The notes under the pieces: model-generated | Database searches by the model: none | Seen by the model: the letters and a program-made list of their open reading frames with translations, nothing else | What the model was told of the DNA's origin: nothing | Shown here: positions 9,488 through 18,457 of the stretch, in pieces | How positions within the stretch are numbered: position 1 is the first letter of the stretch | Layout: each line of letters opens with the position of its first letter | Made by a program: the position numbers and the translations under genes | Assembly (NCBI GenBank): GCA_903901015.1 | Contig: CAIUPH010000095.1 | Location: 1 to 64,000, forward strand | Reading direction: 5' to 3' | DNA from: Candidatus Bathyarchaeota archaeon | Lineage (GTDB): Archaea > Thermoproteota > Bathyarchaeia > Bathyarchaeales > Bathycorpusculaceae | DNA: 64,000 nucleotides

Positions 9488-10579
9488 TTGCAGAAGCGAA
9501 GGCTTGGAAGAACAAACCTTCAAGTCTCAATCGTGGGTTTTGGCGGAACATGGATATCCGAACTCACCATGCCCGACGCAGTGGGCGTTGTCAGGAGAGC
9601 TTTTGATTTGGGCATCAACTATTTTGACACTGCCAAGCTGGATGGAGACAGCGAAGAAAAAATCGGCGCCGCCCTCCACGACGTCAGGGACCAATGTGTC
9701 ATCGCGACAAAGACGGGTTCACGGACAAAACGGGAATCTCTCGAAGACTTCAAATCCAGCCTGCAACGCCTCCAAACCGACAGGCTCGACATCATTCAGC
9801 TCCACGGAATCGACGACGAAAAAACTCTTGCCAAAGCCATGAGCGCCGAGGGTTCACTGCAGACTTGCAAAGAAGCCCGCCGACAGGGACTCGTTGATTT
9901 CATAGGTATCACTGGGCACAAGCCGCGGGTTCTGGTCAAAGCGGTTGAGAGCGGTGAATTCGACACGGTTCTTGTTCCCCTCAACGTGGTAACGCGCCAG
10001 GCACTCGAGGAACTGCTGCCCGCTGCCAAAGCCCACGACGTCGGCGTCATCGCAATGAAGCCACTGTCAGCCAAAACCTCAACACTAATCACTTGCCTCT
10101 ACCAACCGTCGCTCTCGCTGGTTTCAGATGAACCCGAACTCAAAACGTTGCTGGGTCAAAAAACCGAGGCGAGGGTGGAGAGCGCGTTGAGGTACGTTAT
10201 GTCGCAGGATATAGCTTCGGTTATTCCAGGATTAAAGTCGCTGGGTGAAGTTGAAACCGCCACAAAAGCCGCTGAACAGTACAATGGATTAACGGCGGAG
10301 GAGCAGAAGCGGTTAAGCTTTAAATTTGGAGAAAAATGGTGCCGAGACTGCGGAAAATGCCTACCCTGCCCCCAAAACATCAACATCGCAGCGGTTCTGC
10401 GGTTTCACACGCTCTCTGAAGTTTACGGCTTAAGGGCTTGGGCAAGAAAACTCTATGGCGGATTAGAAGTGAACGCTGAGGTTTGCACTGGATGCGGTGA
10501 ATGTGAAGTAAAATGCCCCTACAAGTTACCCATCACAAGCATGCTCAAAAAAGCCCATAGAAGAATGCGCCAAGAATAA
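9488..10579 (+). CDS. Aldo/keto reductase with C-terminal Fe-S ferredoxin-like domain
   Basis: 'LGRTNLQVSIVGFGGTWIS', 'DTAKLDGDSEEKIG', C-terminal 'CRDCGKCLPCPQNINI' and 'CTGCGECEVKCPY'. TTG start at 9488 inferred from domain boundary. Confidence 0.88.
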   Translation: MQKRRLGRTNLQVSIVGFGGTWISELTMPDAVGVVRRAFDLGINYFDTAKLDGDSEEKIGAALHDVRDQCVIATKTGSRTKRESLEDFKSSLQRLQTDRLDIIQLHGIDDEKTLAKAMSAEGSLQTCKEARRQGLVDFIGITGHKPRVLVKAVESGEFDTVLVPLNVVTRQALEELLPAAKAHDVGVIAMKPLSAKTSTLITCLYQPSLSLVSDEPELKTLLGQKTEARVESALRYVMSQDIASVIPGLKSLGEVETATKAAEQYNGLTAEEQKRLSFKFGEKWCRDCGKCLPCPQNINIAAVLRFHTLSEVYGLRAWARKLYGGLEVNAEVCTGCGECEVKCPYKLPITSMLKKAHRRMRQE

Positions 10580-10720
10580 CCAGAATCATTGAAATGGAAC
10601 TTAAGCCCTAAAAAACGTTAGAACCGCGTTTTTCCGTCTTTTTGGATGCCTATTCGTTTTGCCCTTAGCAGGTTTTGCTCAAGTAGGGACCTACCGCTCT
10701 TTTGGTGTTTTAAGAAAAAA

Positions 10721-11242
10721 TTAGCTTATCACTTGAATTTTTAGAACACAAAGGTTCTGGGTGAACTCCAAGGAGCCGTCGTCTTTGTGTAGCCAGAGTT
10801 CAAAAGCGACCGAGTAGTTTCCGACCGTGTTCTCTGTGATGGTTGCGGCTGTCTGCCATGGTTTTCCATTGTTGCTTATGCGTCCAGTTTCGATGACTTG
10901 CGTGGGCTGCGTGTCTATGGGGAAAGTGCCTGGGAGATTCTCTACAATTTTTACCTCAACGGTGTAGTTAGCGCTGTTTGCCATGTGGTTTTCCACGTCT
11001 ACGTACACTTTGAAGGTGCTGTTCTGGTTAGCCACTAAAACCTCTGGGTAATCCACCGCTTTTCCTTTGATGTCGAGCAGGTAGATGGTGTTGTAGGCTT
11101 CAGGTTGGGGTCTAATAATCAAGAAGTAACCAGCCACTGTTGCGGCGACGATTATGAGCGCCAAAAAAACGGCGATTGCAGCCTCATCTTTTAAACCGAT
11201 TTTTCTTCCAATGGCTGTAACAAACGCGAAACGTTTTTGCAT
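10721..11242 (-). CDS. DUF1616-like single-pass membrane protein
   Basis: N-terminal TM then 'YNTIYLLDIKGKAVDYPEVLVANQNSTFKVYVDVENH'. Confidence 0.65.
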   Translation of the reverse strand: MQKRFAFVTAIGRKIGLKDEAAIAVFLALIIVAATVAGYFLIIRPQPEAYNTIYLLDIKGKAVDYPEVLVANQNSTFKVYVDVENHMANSANYTVEVKIVENLPGTFPIDTQPTQVIETGRISNNGKPWQTAATITENTVGNYSVAFELWLHKDDGSLEFTQNLCVLKIQVIS

Positions 11243-11921
11243 CCAAGAACCCCTTAAATATAGTTGTAAATATCTCAATTCCTGATTTAAATGGTTTCAG
11301 TTTTGTTTTGCCATAGGTGCGAGGCTTATACGTCGTGGGAATCTCAACCATGTTGTAGCCTTCCCTGGCGAATTGGATAAGCATCTCCGTGGCAAACGCC
11401 ATGTCAGTTTCTTTAAGCGTCACATTGTCGATGGCTTTATGGGAGATTGCGCGGAAACCAGATTGGCTGTCGCTTAGGAATTGGCTGTAGAAGAAGTCAT
11501 AAGTTAAAGTTATGGCTTTGTTTCCCAAGAAATTCAGGAAGCCCATGGCTTTGTTTGGGTCATACATGCGTGTAGCTAAAACCATGTCTGCGTCTTTTTC
11601 AAGCATGCGATTTACGAGTTGGTCGATGTGTTTGAACTCGTAGGTTCCATCTGCATCCACCATTATGATGATGTTTCCTTTTGCATTCTTAATGCCTGTG
11701 CGCAGCGCTATGCCGTAGCCGCGTCGAGGTTCAATGATGAGTCTGCAAAGGTTTGTGTCTTTCACGATTTCTATGGTTCCATCGGTTGAGTTGCTATCCA
11801 CAATGATGATTTCTTTAGGGTAAGTCACGTACCGCTCGATTGTGTCGATGGCTTCTTTTATGGTGCCCGCTTCGTTTAACGTTGGAATTACGACCGAGAC
11901 CATTTCAACTTTTGACGTCAT
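11184..11921 (-). CDS. Glycosyltransferase family 2
   Basis: 'VSVVIPTLNEAGTIKEAIDTI', 'MVDADGTYEF', 'SDSQSGFRAISHKA'. Confidence 0.88.
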   Translation of the reverse strand: MTSKVEMVSVVIPTLNEAGTIKEAIDTIERYVTYPKEIIIVDSNSTDGTIEIVKDTNLCRLIIEPRRGYGIALRTGIKNAKGNIIIMVDADGTYEFKHIDQLVNRMLEKDADMVLATRMYDPNKAMGFLNFLGNKAITLTYDFFYSQFLSDSQSGFRAISHKAIDNVTLKETDMAFATEMLIQFAREGYNMVEIPTTYKPRTYGKTKLKPFKSGIEIFTTIFKGFLDAKTFRVCYSHWKKNRFKR

Positions 11922-11967
11922 CAGCTAACTTCCATTCTATTAGGGCTATATTGTTTCCGTATCATTG

Positions 11968-13149
11968 TTAAATAAGCTCTTCGTATATTTCGACAAGTCT
12001 CTCCACGTTTGTGTCCCAGCTGAACTTCTCCTCCATCATTGCTCGAAGCTCCAGTTTGCGCTGGGAAAAATCCTGGTGTGCAAAATCTAAAATCGCTTCG
12101 GCAAGCCGTTCAGGCTGGCTGGGTGGCACCAGTTTGCCGTAATCTTCCTTTAATACTTCTCTTATTCCCCCAACATCTGTAGCTATCACTGGCAGGGCAC
12201 ATGCCATGGCTTCAAGCGCAACCAAAGGCAAACCTTCACCCGACTTAGACGGCAGCACAAACAGGTCAGCGGCGTTATAGTAGGACGGCAGGTCTGTGTC
12301 GCTGACAAACCCCGCGAGCTTAAAGTTATCTTCAATTCCCAACTGCTTAATTCTCAGTTTAACCCCGTCAGAATCGGGGCCTTTCCCAACCGCCAAGAAC
12401 ACGATGCGAGGGTTCTTCTTGACCGCGATGGTTGCGCCTTCAATGAGCGTGTCAACGCCGTTCTTGTACACTAGGCGCCTCACAGTTAAAACGACGATGG
12501 CGTTCTGGGGGATTCCGAGTTTTCTGCGCATTTCCATGCGTTTTCCCGCCAGCGGACGGAACTTTGTGAGGTCAACGCCGTTGTAGATGACTTTGACTTT
12601 TTTGGGGTTGGCGCCTAAACTAAGCACGTAGTCTTTGGTGGCGCCGCTTACAGCTATGATTTTGTCGGCGTCTCTTAGGTTCTGTTTCCCGACGGTCAGG
12701 TCGTTGAGTCGCTCCACTTCGTCGAACATATTGTTGTACTCGATGAAGGTGTTGTGCTGGGTGAGAACGAATGGTTTGCCGTACATTTTGGCGATTTTGC
12801 CTGCTGCAAGCGAAGTCAAGTATGGGTGGCCGTGGGCATGGATTATTTTGCTTTTGTTCACGGCTTTTAGAAAAGTTGGAAAACTGCCAACCGTCGGAAT
12901 CGAATATGGAATCCCCAGCCGAAACCCCGTGTTCAACGATTCATAGCATTCAACATTTACGCCGTCAACCATGTACTTTTGGGGTGTTCCAATGCGGTTA
13001 GTTACAATCATGGGCTTAAAATTTTTGTTAAGGAGCCGTTTGCTCTGCTCGTTAACTACCTTCTCTATTCCGCCCACATGCGGCAGAAAAGTGTGTGTGA
13101 CAATGCAGAGCCGAGTTTGCGCCATGGGAGCCAACGGGTCAATCCTCAA
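11968..13149 (-). CDS. Glycosyltransferase family 4 (GT-B)
   Basis: 'HTFLPHVGGIEKVVNEQSKRL', 'VIYNGVDLTKFRPL', 'SGEGLPLVALEAMACALPVIATDVGG'. Confidence 0.9.
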   Translation of the reverse strand: MRIDPLAPMAQTRLCIVTHTFLPHVGGIEKVVNEQSKRLLNKNFKPMIVTNRIGTPQKYMVDGVNVECYESLNTGFRLGIPYSIPTVGSFPTFLKAVNKSKIIHAHGHPYLTSLAAGKIAKMYGKPFVLTQHNTFIEYNNMFDEVERLNDLTVGKQNLRDADKIIAVSGATKDYVLSLGANPKKVKVIYNGVDLTKFRPLAGKRMEMRRKLGIPQNAIVVLTVRRLVYKNGVDTLIEGATIAVKKNPRIVFLAVGKGPDSDGVKLRIKQLGIEDNFKLAGFVSDTDLPSYYNAADLFVLPSKSGEGLPLVALEAMACALPVIATDVGGIREVLKEDYGKLVPPSQPERLAEAILDFAHQDFSQRKLELRAMMEEKFSWDTNVERLVEIYEELI

Positions 13150-13232
13150 TCGGCAAGGTATTATAATCTTCTGGTAAACGCGCCGCTGACCCCGTTACCG
13201 CCGAAATCTGCATCCAACCAAAAAAGCTGGGT

Positions 13233-13715
13233 TTAGGGTTTTACGCCTGCGTTTTTCGTAGCTCTTGTGTAAACGTTTGACGACGCACTCGCAACTAAAG
13301 CACCTATTGCGTCGTTTGTAAGAGACCCCAACGTTTTCAGGATTCCAGGTTTAGCTTGGTCAAAGCGTACATACTCAAAGACGCCTCTGGTTCCGCCGAT
13401 GTATGTGGCGATTGCCAACCCTAAGATTTCGTCAGCGACAGGTCCAGGTCTTCCCCTGAACCTTTCCTGCGTCAAGCCTGGAATTAGTCCTTTTTCTGCT
13501 TGTTCTTGCACTGAAAACGCGGCTACTTCAAGCATGGAGACGTTAACGTCTGAGAGGATGTCGAGAAGTTCCTCCTTGAGCATTTCGGTGGCTTTTTCTT
13601 CGGTTTCGATGCCTGGGTGGGGAACGTACATTTCGATTGCGCAATCAATTAGGCTTTGCAGAGTGATGCCTTTGTTTTCCAAGTATGTCAATAATGGCGG
13701 GGTTTGTTTGGTCAT
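13233..13715 (-). CDS. cobZ: PgpA-like alpha-ribazole phosphatase CobZ
   Basis: 'DEILGLAIATYIGGTRGVFEYVRFDQAKPGI' and 'ALVASASSNVYTRATK' match the archaeal CobZ/PgpA-like family; near cobT/S/Y. Confidence 0.72.
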   Translation of the reverse strand: MTKQTPPLLTYLENKGITLQSLIDCAIEMYVPHPGIETEEKATEMLKEELLDILSDVNVSMLEVAAFSVQEQAEKGLIPGLTQERFRGRPGPVADEILGLAIATYIGGTRGVFEYVRFDQAKPGILKTLGSLTNDAIGALVASASSNVYTRATKNAGVKP

Positions 13716-14021
13716 GAGGGTTAACCTCACTTTTTAGAGGTGAAGTCGGTTTTAAGTGTTGTGTGGAGTGAATTACCGTAATGCTTATATGAAAATGTTG
13801 GATAAACCAACCAAACAGGTGGGCGATTATTTGCTGGACATCAAGAAAAATTCCATTATTCCGCTCAAATATTTATCGAATTGGAAGTTAACTAACAGTT
13901 TGAATAGAAAATGCTTACTTTTTTATACAAGTGTATCCACATTAAATATTCAATTTAACGTTCACCACAAATCACTAAAAAAAGGATTTGCGGGTGAAAC
14001 CACATAGGAGGAAAAAACTGT

Positions 14022-14696
14022 ATGAAAGTTGTTGCTTCATGGAGCGGCGGCAAAGACAGCGCCTACGCATACTACCTTGCCAAACAGCAAGGCCACCAAG
14101 TTCTAAGCCTATTAACTATGATGATGAGCGAGGAAAAATCGAACTTCCACATGATACCCTCAGGCATCTTGGATGCACAGGCAAAAGCAGTAGGTGTTCC
14201 ATTAATCAAAAAAACCACCTCAGCCCAAACCTACGAACGCGACTTCAAAGATGTACTAAATGAATGCAAAGCCAAAGGCGCCCAAGGCTTAGTAACGGGC
14301 GACATCTACGAAGTCACGGGGCACGAGGAAGGTTGGCTTGGACGCATCTGTAAAGAAGTCGGCTTAACCCCAGTTAAACCGTTGTGGATGGGCGATACCA
14401 AAAAAATCTACTTGGACTACCTTAAAACTGGCTTCAAAGCAACCGTTGTGCGCACCAACAGAGACCTCAGTCTCGATTGGCTTGGCCGCGTTTTAGATCG
14501 CAAATTCTATGATGACATCCTCAAACTTGGAAACGTAGACCCATGCGGCGAAGGAGGCGAATATCACACCGTCATCACCGATGGCCCCGACTTCACACAG
14601 AAAATCGAGTTGTTGGAGACAGAAAAGAAACGCTTAGATAATGGCTTTGGGTACTTAGAAATCAAGAAGTACAAAGTAACCCCAAAGCAAGGCTGA
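14022..14696 (+). CDS. Dph6/MJ0570-like ATP pyrophosphatase (diphthine--ammonia ligase family)
   Basis: PP-loop 'SWSGGKDSAYAYYLAKQQGH'; 'GLVTGDIYEVTGHEEGWLGRICKEVGLTPVKPLW'; 'DPCGEGGEYHTVITDGP'. Confidence 0.85.
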   Translation: MKVVASWSGGKDSAYAYYLAKQQGHQVLSLLTMMMSEEKSNFHMIPSGILDAQAKAVGVPLIKKTTSAQTYERDFKDVLNECKAKGAQGLVTGDIYEVTGHEEGWLGRICKEVGLTPVKPLWMGDTKKIYLDYLKTGFKATVVRTNRDLSLDWLGRVLDRKFYDDILKLGNVDPCGEGGEYHTVITDGPDFTQKIELLETEKKRLDNGFGYLEIKKYKVTPKQG

Positions 14697-14701
14697 AAAC
14701 C

Positions 14702-15790
14702 ATGGATGTGCTAATCGCAAACAACGAATTGAAAGCAAAAGCCTTCCTAGCTGAAATCGAAGGCAAAAAACCCCTCTTCATCGCCACCATAGCCACCACC
14801 GAAACCGCGAAAATCCCAGGTTTATCCGCGGCTGGCATGAACCCTGATTTTACAGATTTTACTCCTCCCGCAGACGCAGAGTTGCTTTTGTTGGGCAGGT
14901 GTAAATCGATTGCGGGCGTACCCATAACACCTGACGGGATTCCGACACCTGGCTTAATTACGATGTCGGTTTTGCGTTTAGCAGATATTCCTGTACTGGT
15001 TGTCAACGGCGGAGTGAAGGTTAAGCCTCAGGTTCCCTACGTTGACCTCGGCGGCAGCAGCGGAAGGGATATCCGAAGCGGCAATTCCGTCGATAACGTG
15101 GAAGAAGTTATCGAGCGAGCAAAAATTCTCGGCGAACACCTCGCGAAAGTGTCGGATTATTTGGTCATCGGCGAGAGTATCCCTGGTGGAACCACGACGG
15201 CGCTTGGCGTTTTGTCGGCGTTGGGTGTGGATGCTCAAGGAAAAGTCAGCAGCACTCTGCCCCAGAACCCCCACAGCCTAAAAGCGGAAGTGGTTGCGGC
15301 GGGCTTGAAGGCGGCGGGCGAAAAATTCGGTAGCCTAAAAAACAACCCCGTAAAAGCAATCTCGTGCGTTGGCGATCCAATGATGGCCGCTATGGCGGGT
15401 TTAGTCATTGGCGGTGCAAGGCAGGCGCCTGTCTTGATGGCTGGCGGAACCCAGATGACTGCGGTTCTAGCAATAATCAACGCACTGGAGCCCAAAGCGC
15501 TATGCAACGTAGCCGTCGGCACGACAAGGTGGGTGACAAAAGACAAAAACTCAGACATCTGCGGCATAATCAAGCAATTCTGTGACGTGCCCGTTTTGGC
15601 GGCTGACCTTGATTTTGGGCCTTCAAAGTATCCGGGCCTGAGAATCTACGAAACTGGCCTGGTCAAAGAAGGAGTTGGAGCAGGCGGAGCATCGATTGCA
15701 GCGATGGCAAAGCTGGGCGGCGCCATCACGAAGGATATACTTCTTAAGGAAATAGAGCGTAACTATGCCTTACTGATGGGCATAAAGTGA
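14702..15790 (+). CDS. cobT: Nicotinate-nucleotide--dimethylbenzimidazole phosphoribosyltransferase family (archaeal CobT)
   Basis: 'GESIPGGTTTALGVLSALG', 'CVGDPMMAAMAGLVIGGARQAPVLMAGGTQMTAVLAI', 'EGVGAGGASIAA'. Confidence 0.88.
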   Translation: MDVLIANNELKAKAFLAEIEGKKPLFIATIATTETAKIPGLSAAGMNPDFTDFTPPADAELLLLGRCKSIAGVPITPDGIPTPGLITMSVLRLADIPVLVVNGGVKVKPQVPYVDLGGSSGRDIRSGNSVDNVEEVIERAKILGEHLAKVSDYLVIGESIPGGTTTALGVLSALGVDAQGKVSSTLPQNPHSLKAEVVAAGLKAAGEKFGSLKNNPVKAISCVGDPMMAAMAGLVIGGARQAPVLMAGGTQMTAVLAIINALEPKALCNVAVGTTRWVTKDKNSDICGIIKQFCDVPVLAADLDFGPSKYPGLRIYETGLVKEGVGAGGASIAAMAKLGGAITKDILLKEIERNYALLMGIK

Positions 15791-15797
15791 GATACGC

Positions 15798-16550
15798 TTG
15801 GTCGTTAAACAGCTAAAGAACCTCTTGTCTTTCTTAACCGTTTTCCCAGTTGCCATGGACAAAGACTTGCTCACAGATTGCGCACGTAACATGTGGGCTT
15901 TCCCGCTTATCGGCGCGCTTTTAGGTTTACTTGCGGGCTTGTTTGGCATAGTGGCTTTCCATTTCTTGCCCGCCATCGTCGCAGGCGCATTAGTTTTTGC
16001 CCTGCTTCTGTGGATGACGGGACTTCACCACACTGATGGACTGCTGGATTTCGGCGACGGCGTCATGGCACACGGCACACCCGAGCACAAAATCGACGTC
16101 ATGCACGATCAGTTGACGGGTGCAGGCGGCTTATCACTGGGCATCTTGACCATGCTTATCACGGCATTGGCGGTCGGGCAATTAAACGTGAGACTCATTC
16201 TTCCCGCAATCGTCGCTGTTGAAGTATGCGCGAAGCTTTCTATGGTTGTGGCGGCTTGGGCAGGCAAATCCGTCCACCAAGGCATGAACTCGTCGTTTCT
16301 TGAAGCTATGCATGGACGCGGCGGCAACCTGCGTTTGATTGCGGCATTAATAATTTCATTTGTCATTTCCGTGCTTTTGCTACGTTGGGGTGGTATCTTT
16401 ATTGTTCTGGCAAGCGTAATAACAGGTTTAGTCATGGTTGCCGTTGCACACAAGCACTTTAACGGTGTCACAGGAGACGTTTTTGGCGCCACCAACGAGT
16501 TGGCGCGGCTAGTTAGCGTGGTTGTTTTGTTGGCGGTGATTGTACGGTAG
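15798..16550 (+). CDS. cobS: Adenosylcobinamide-GDP ribazoletransferase (cobalamin synthase)
   Basis: 'LTVFPVAMD', 'TGLHHTDGLLDFGDGVMAHGTPEHKIDVMHDQLTGAGG', 'HFNGVTGDVFGATNELARL'. Confidence 0.93.
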   Translation: MVVKQLKNLLSFLTVFPVAMDKDLLTDCARNMWAFPLIGALLGLLAGLFGIVAFHFLPAIVAGALVFALLLWMTGLHHTDGLLDFGDGVMAHGTPEHKIDVMHDQLTGAGGLSLGILTMLITALAVGQLNVRLILPAIVAVEVCAKLSMVVAAWAGKSVHQGMNSSFLEAMHGRGGNLRLIAALIISFVISVLLLRWGGIFIVLASVITGLVMVAVAHKHFNGVTGDVFGATNELARLVSVVVLLAVIVR

Positions 16551-16561
16551 TCGCGCTCGTC

Positions 16562-17161
16562 ATGGCAGGGGGCAGGGGCACCCGCATGAAACTCGCCGAG
16601 GAAAAACCCCTTATCAAAGTCTGCGGCAAACCCGTTATCGAGTACGTGCTTGCAGCGCTAAAAGACGCTAAAAAAATCGATTCCGTAATCGTTGCCACAT
16701 CCAGCTGCACACCCAAAACAACCGCTTTAATAAAAAAATTGGGAGTCCAGGTTCTTGAAACCCCGGGCAAAGACTACGTTTCCGACATGGGCTACGTCGT
16801 CCAAACCCTCAAACTCGGTGTTTTCTTAGCAATCGCAGCCGACCTGCCGCTTGTAAGGGGCGAAATGGTTGATGCTGTCGTGGAACGCTATGAGTGCTGC
16901 GGCAAACCAGCACTAACTGTTGCTGTGCCGCTTGAAACCAAAGCTAAACTGGGCATGAGTGTGGAGTACTCATTTAAAGCCGACGACAAAGACGTGGTGC
17001 CTGTCGGAATCAACGTCATCGACGGACACAAACGCTACGGCGACGAGTGGCTCGACCAAGACATCTACCTTATGAGCCAAGATGAATTGGCCGTAAACAT
17101 CAACACAGTGGCGGAGTTGCAGTTGGCGGAGTGTTTGCTGGCTCAAAAAAACAAAAAATAG
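16562..17161 (+). CDS. cobY: Adenosylcobinamide-phosphate guanylyltransferase (CobY)-like nucleotidyltransferase
   Basis: 'MAGGRGTRMKLAEEKPLIKVCGKPVIEYVL', 'VPVGINVIDG', 'VNINTVAEL'; 11 nt after cobS. Confidence 0.85.
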   Translation: MAGGRGTRMKLAEEKPLIKVCGKPVIEYVLAALKDAKKIDSVIVATSSCTPKTTALIKKLGVQVLETPGKDYVSDMGYVVQTLKLGVFLAIAADLPLVRGEMVDAVVERYECCGKPALTVAVPLETKAKLGMSVEYSFKADDKDVVPVGINVIDGHKRYGDEWLDQDIYLMSQDELAVNINTVAELQLAECLLAQKNKK

Positions 17162-17190
17162 TCTTCAATGGAGAACCGCTAAGTTTTGTT

Positions 17191-17468
17191 TCACCCAAAC
17201 CACCAGTCTCCTATTAAAGAAGGGTGAATTGTTTTTGGCTCTTTATGTGGGTAAAACGGTTTTAGAATTTCTACAAGTCTGTTGTTGAGGGCGGTTGTTT
17301 TTTGTGTTCTGTATGTTTCCTGGCGCCTATTGCGATGTGAGATATCCATTTTTCTTCACATGCACTGCATAGCTCCATGTTGAAGAGCCCGCGGTGTGGA
17401 TTTGAACGCATGTATCGACTGCTTTTTTCTCCACAAGAATCAAAAAAACAGCAATCGAATACTAATGG
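17191..17468 (-). pseudogene. Small Cys-rich (zinc-binding-like) protein split by an apparent -1 shift at an A5 run
   Basis: Minus-strand frame 1: 'VFDCCFFDSCGEKSSRYMRSNPHRGLFNMELCSACEEK'; frame 2: 'MDISHRNRRQETYRTQKTTALNNRLVEILKPFYPHKEPKTIHPSLIGDWWFG*'; junction at A5 (T5 on + at 17349-17353). Confidence 0.4.
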
Positions 17469-18344
17469 TTAAAGTTTCTGTTGTTTGCTCTCTGAAACCT
17501 CTTTGAGTGTATCACGCATTTTCCTTGCATCAACATCCAAGAATGGGGTCTCACATATCATCGTTGGATGTAGTCCAAAATCCACGATTACTTCGGCCAG
17601 CCAGTGGAAGTCAGGTCCGTACTGTGTTTCGTCGAGGGTGTGATGGCGTTTTTCGCCTTGGCTGCCAAATTCGATGGCTGAAAAATGGCAGTGCATGCTC
17701 CGAAGCGCTTCTGTGCCGAGTTGCTGTTCAACTTTTTCGCCGATGACGCGCATGTCCTCCATTTTTTTGAATGTGCCTTGGTGCAGGGCATGTAGGTGTC
17801 CCCAGTCAATGACGAGTTGGGTGCCTTCTACTTCTTGGCAGATTGTGAGGATTTCATCTATGGTGCCTACTTGGGATTTTCTACCCATCGTTTCTGGTCC
17901 AAGCTTAGCCTTTAATCCCAAGCTCTTCATTTCGTCGCTGACTTCTTTGAGCGCTGTTATGCAGGTTTTGAGTGCATAGTCTTTTTCGAATTTTCCGTAG
18001 AAGCCCGTGTGGAAAACCACGACGTAGGCGCCCATCCAGTCGGCGGCGGTTGCGCACGCGATTAATCGGCGTTTGCTGGCTTCCACGACTTCTTTTTTGC
18101 CCGACAGGTTTACGAAGTAGGAGCCGTGCATGCTGAGTTTAACGTCGCTTTTTATGGCTTCCAACCCGAGTTTTTGGGCGTCTTCCATTTTTATCTGCGG
18201 TATAGGTCCCCAGCGGGAAGCCTGGTACTCAAAGGCGTCCAGTCCCTCCTCATGCAGAAGTTTTGGGACGTCAGCCATGGTGGCGCCCATAAGCCTGAAC
18301 ATTGGCGGAACGCCTGCTGGACCAAAACGCGTGTGCTCAGTCAT
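17469..18344 (-). CDS. Endonuclease IV-like/sugar phosphate isomerase TIM-barrel protein
   Basis: 'LSMHGSYFVNLSGKKEVVEASKRRLIACATAADWMGAYVVVFHTGFYG', 'LGPETMGRKSQVGTIDEI', 'VIDWGHLHAL'. Confidence 0.82.
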   Translation of the reverse strand: MTEHTRFGPAGVPPMFRLMGATMADVPKLLHEEGLDAFEYQASRWGPIPQIKMEDAQKLGLEAIKSDVKLSMHGSYFVNLSGKKEVVEASKRRLIACATAADWMGAYVVVFHTGFYGKFEKDYALKTCITALKEVSDEMKSLGLKAKLGPETMGRKSQVGTIDEILTICQEVEGTQLVIDWGHLHALHQGTFKKMEDMRVIGEKVEQQLGTEALRSMHCHFSAIEFGSQGEKRHHTLDETQYGPDFHWLAEVIVDFGLHPTMICETPFLDVDARKMRDTLKEVSESKQQKL

Positions 18345-18457
18345 GTAATCCCTTTCTGTTTTAGCTAGTTCTTGTTGTTTTCTCTTTTAAAAGTTGCAGT
18401 TCCTCGTTGTAAACGGTTGAGGCATCTTCGACCTACACCTAAATCAAATCGGCGTTT

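Noticed and set aside
10610-10632. AAAAACG...CGTTTTT inverted repeat after the aldo/keto reductase gene
   Set aside because: Weak A/T-dominated stem; may contribute to termination but cannot be distinguished from composition.
13756-14007. ORF 13756..14007 (+) as a coding gene
   Set aside because: AT-rich intergenic sequence upstream of the Dph6-like gene, unusual composition, no recognisable motif.
17385-17430. 'gcgttcaaatccaca' on the minus strand looking like a tRNA T-loop
   Set aside because: Flanking bases do not form the T-stem and no acceptor/anticodon arms are visible; the region instead encodes the Cys-rich ORF.
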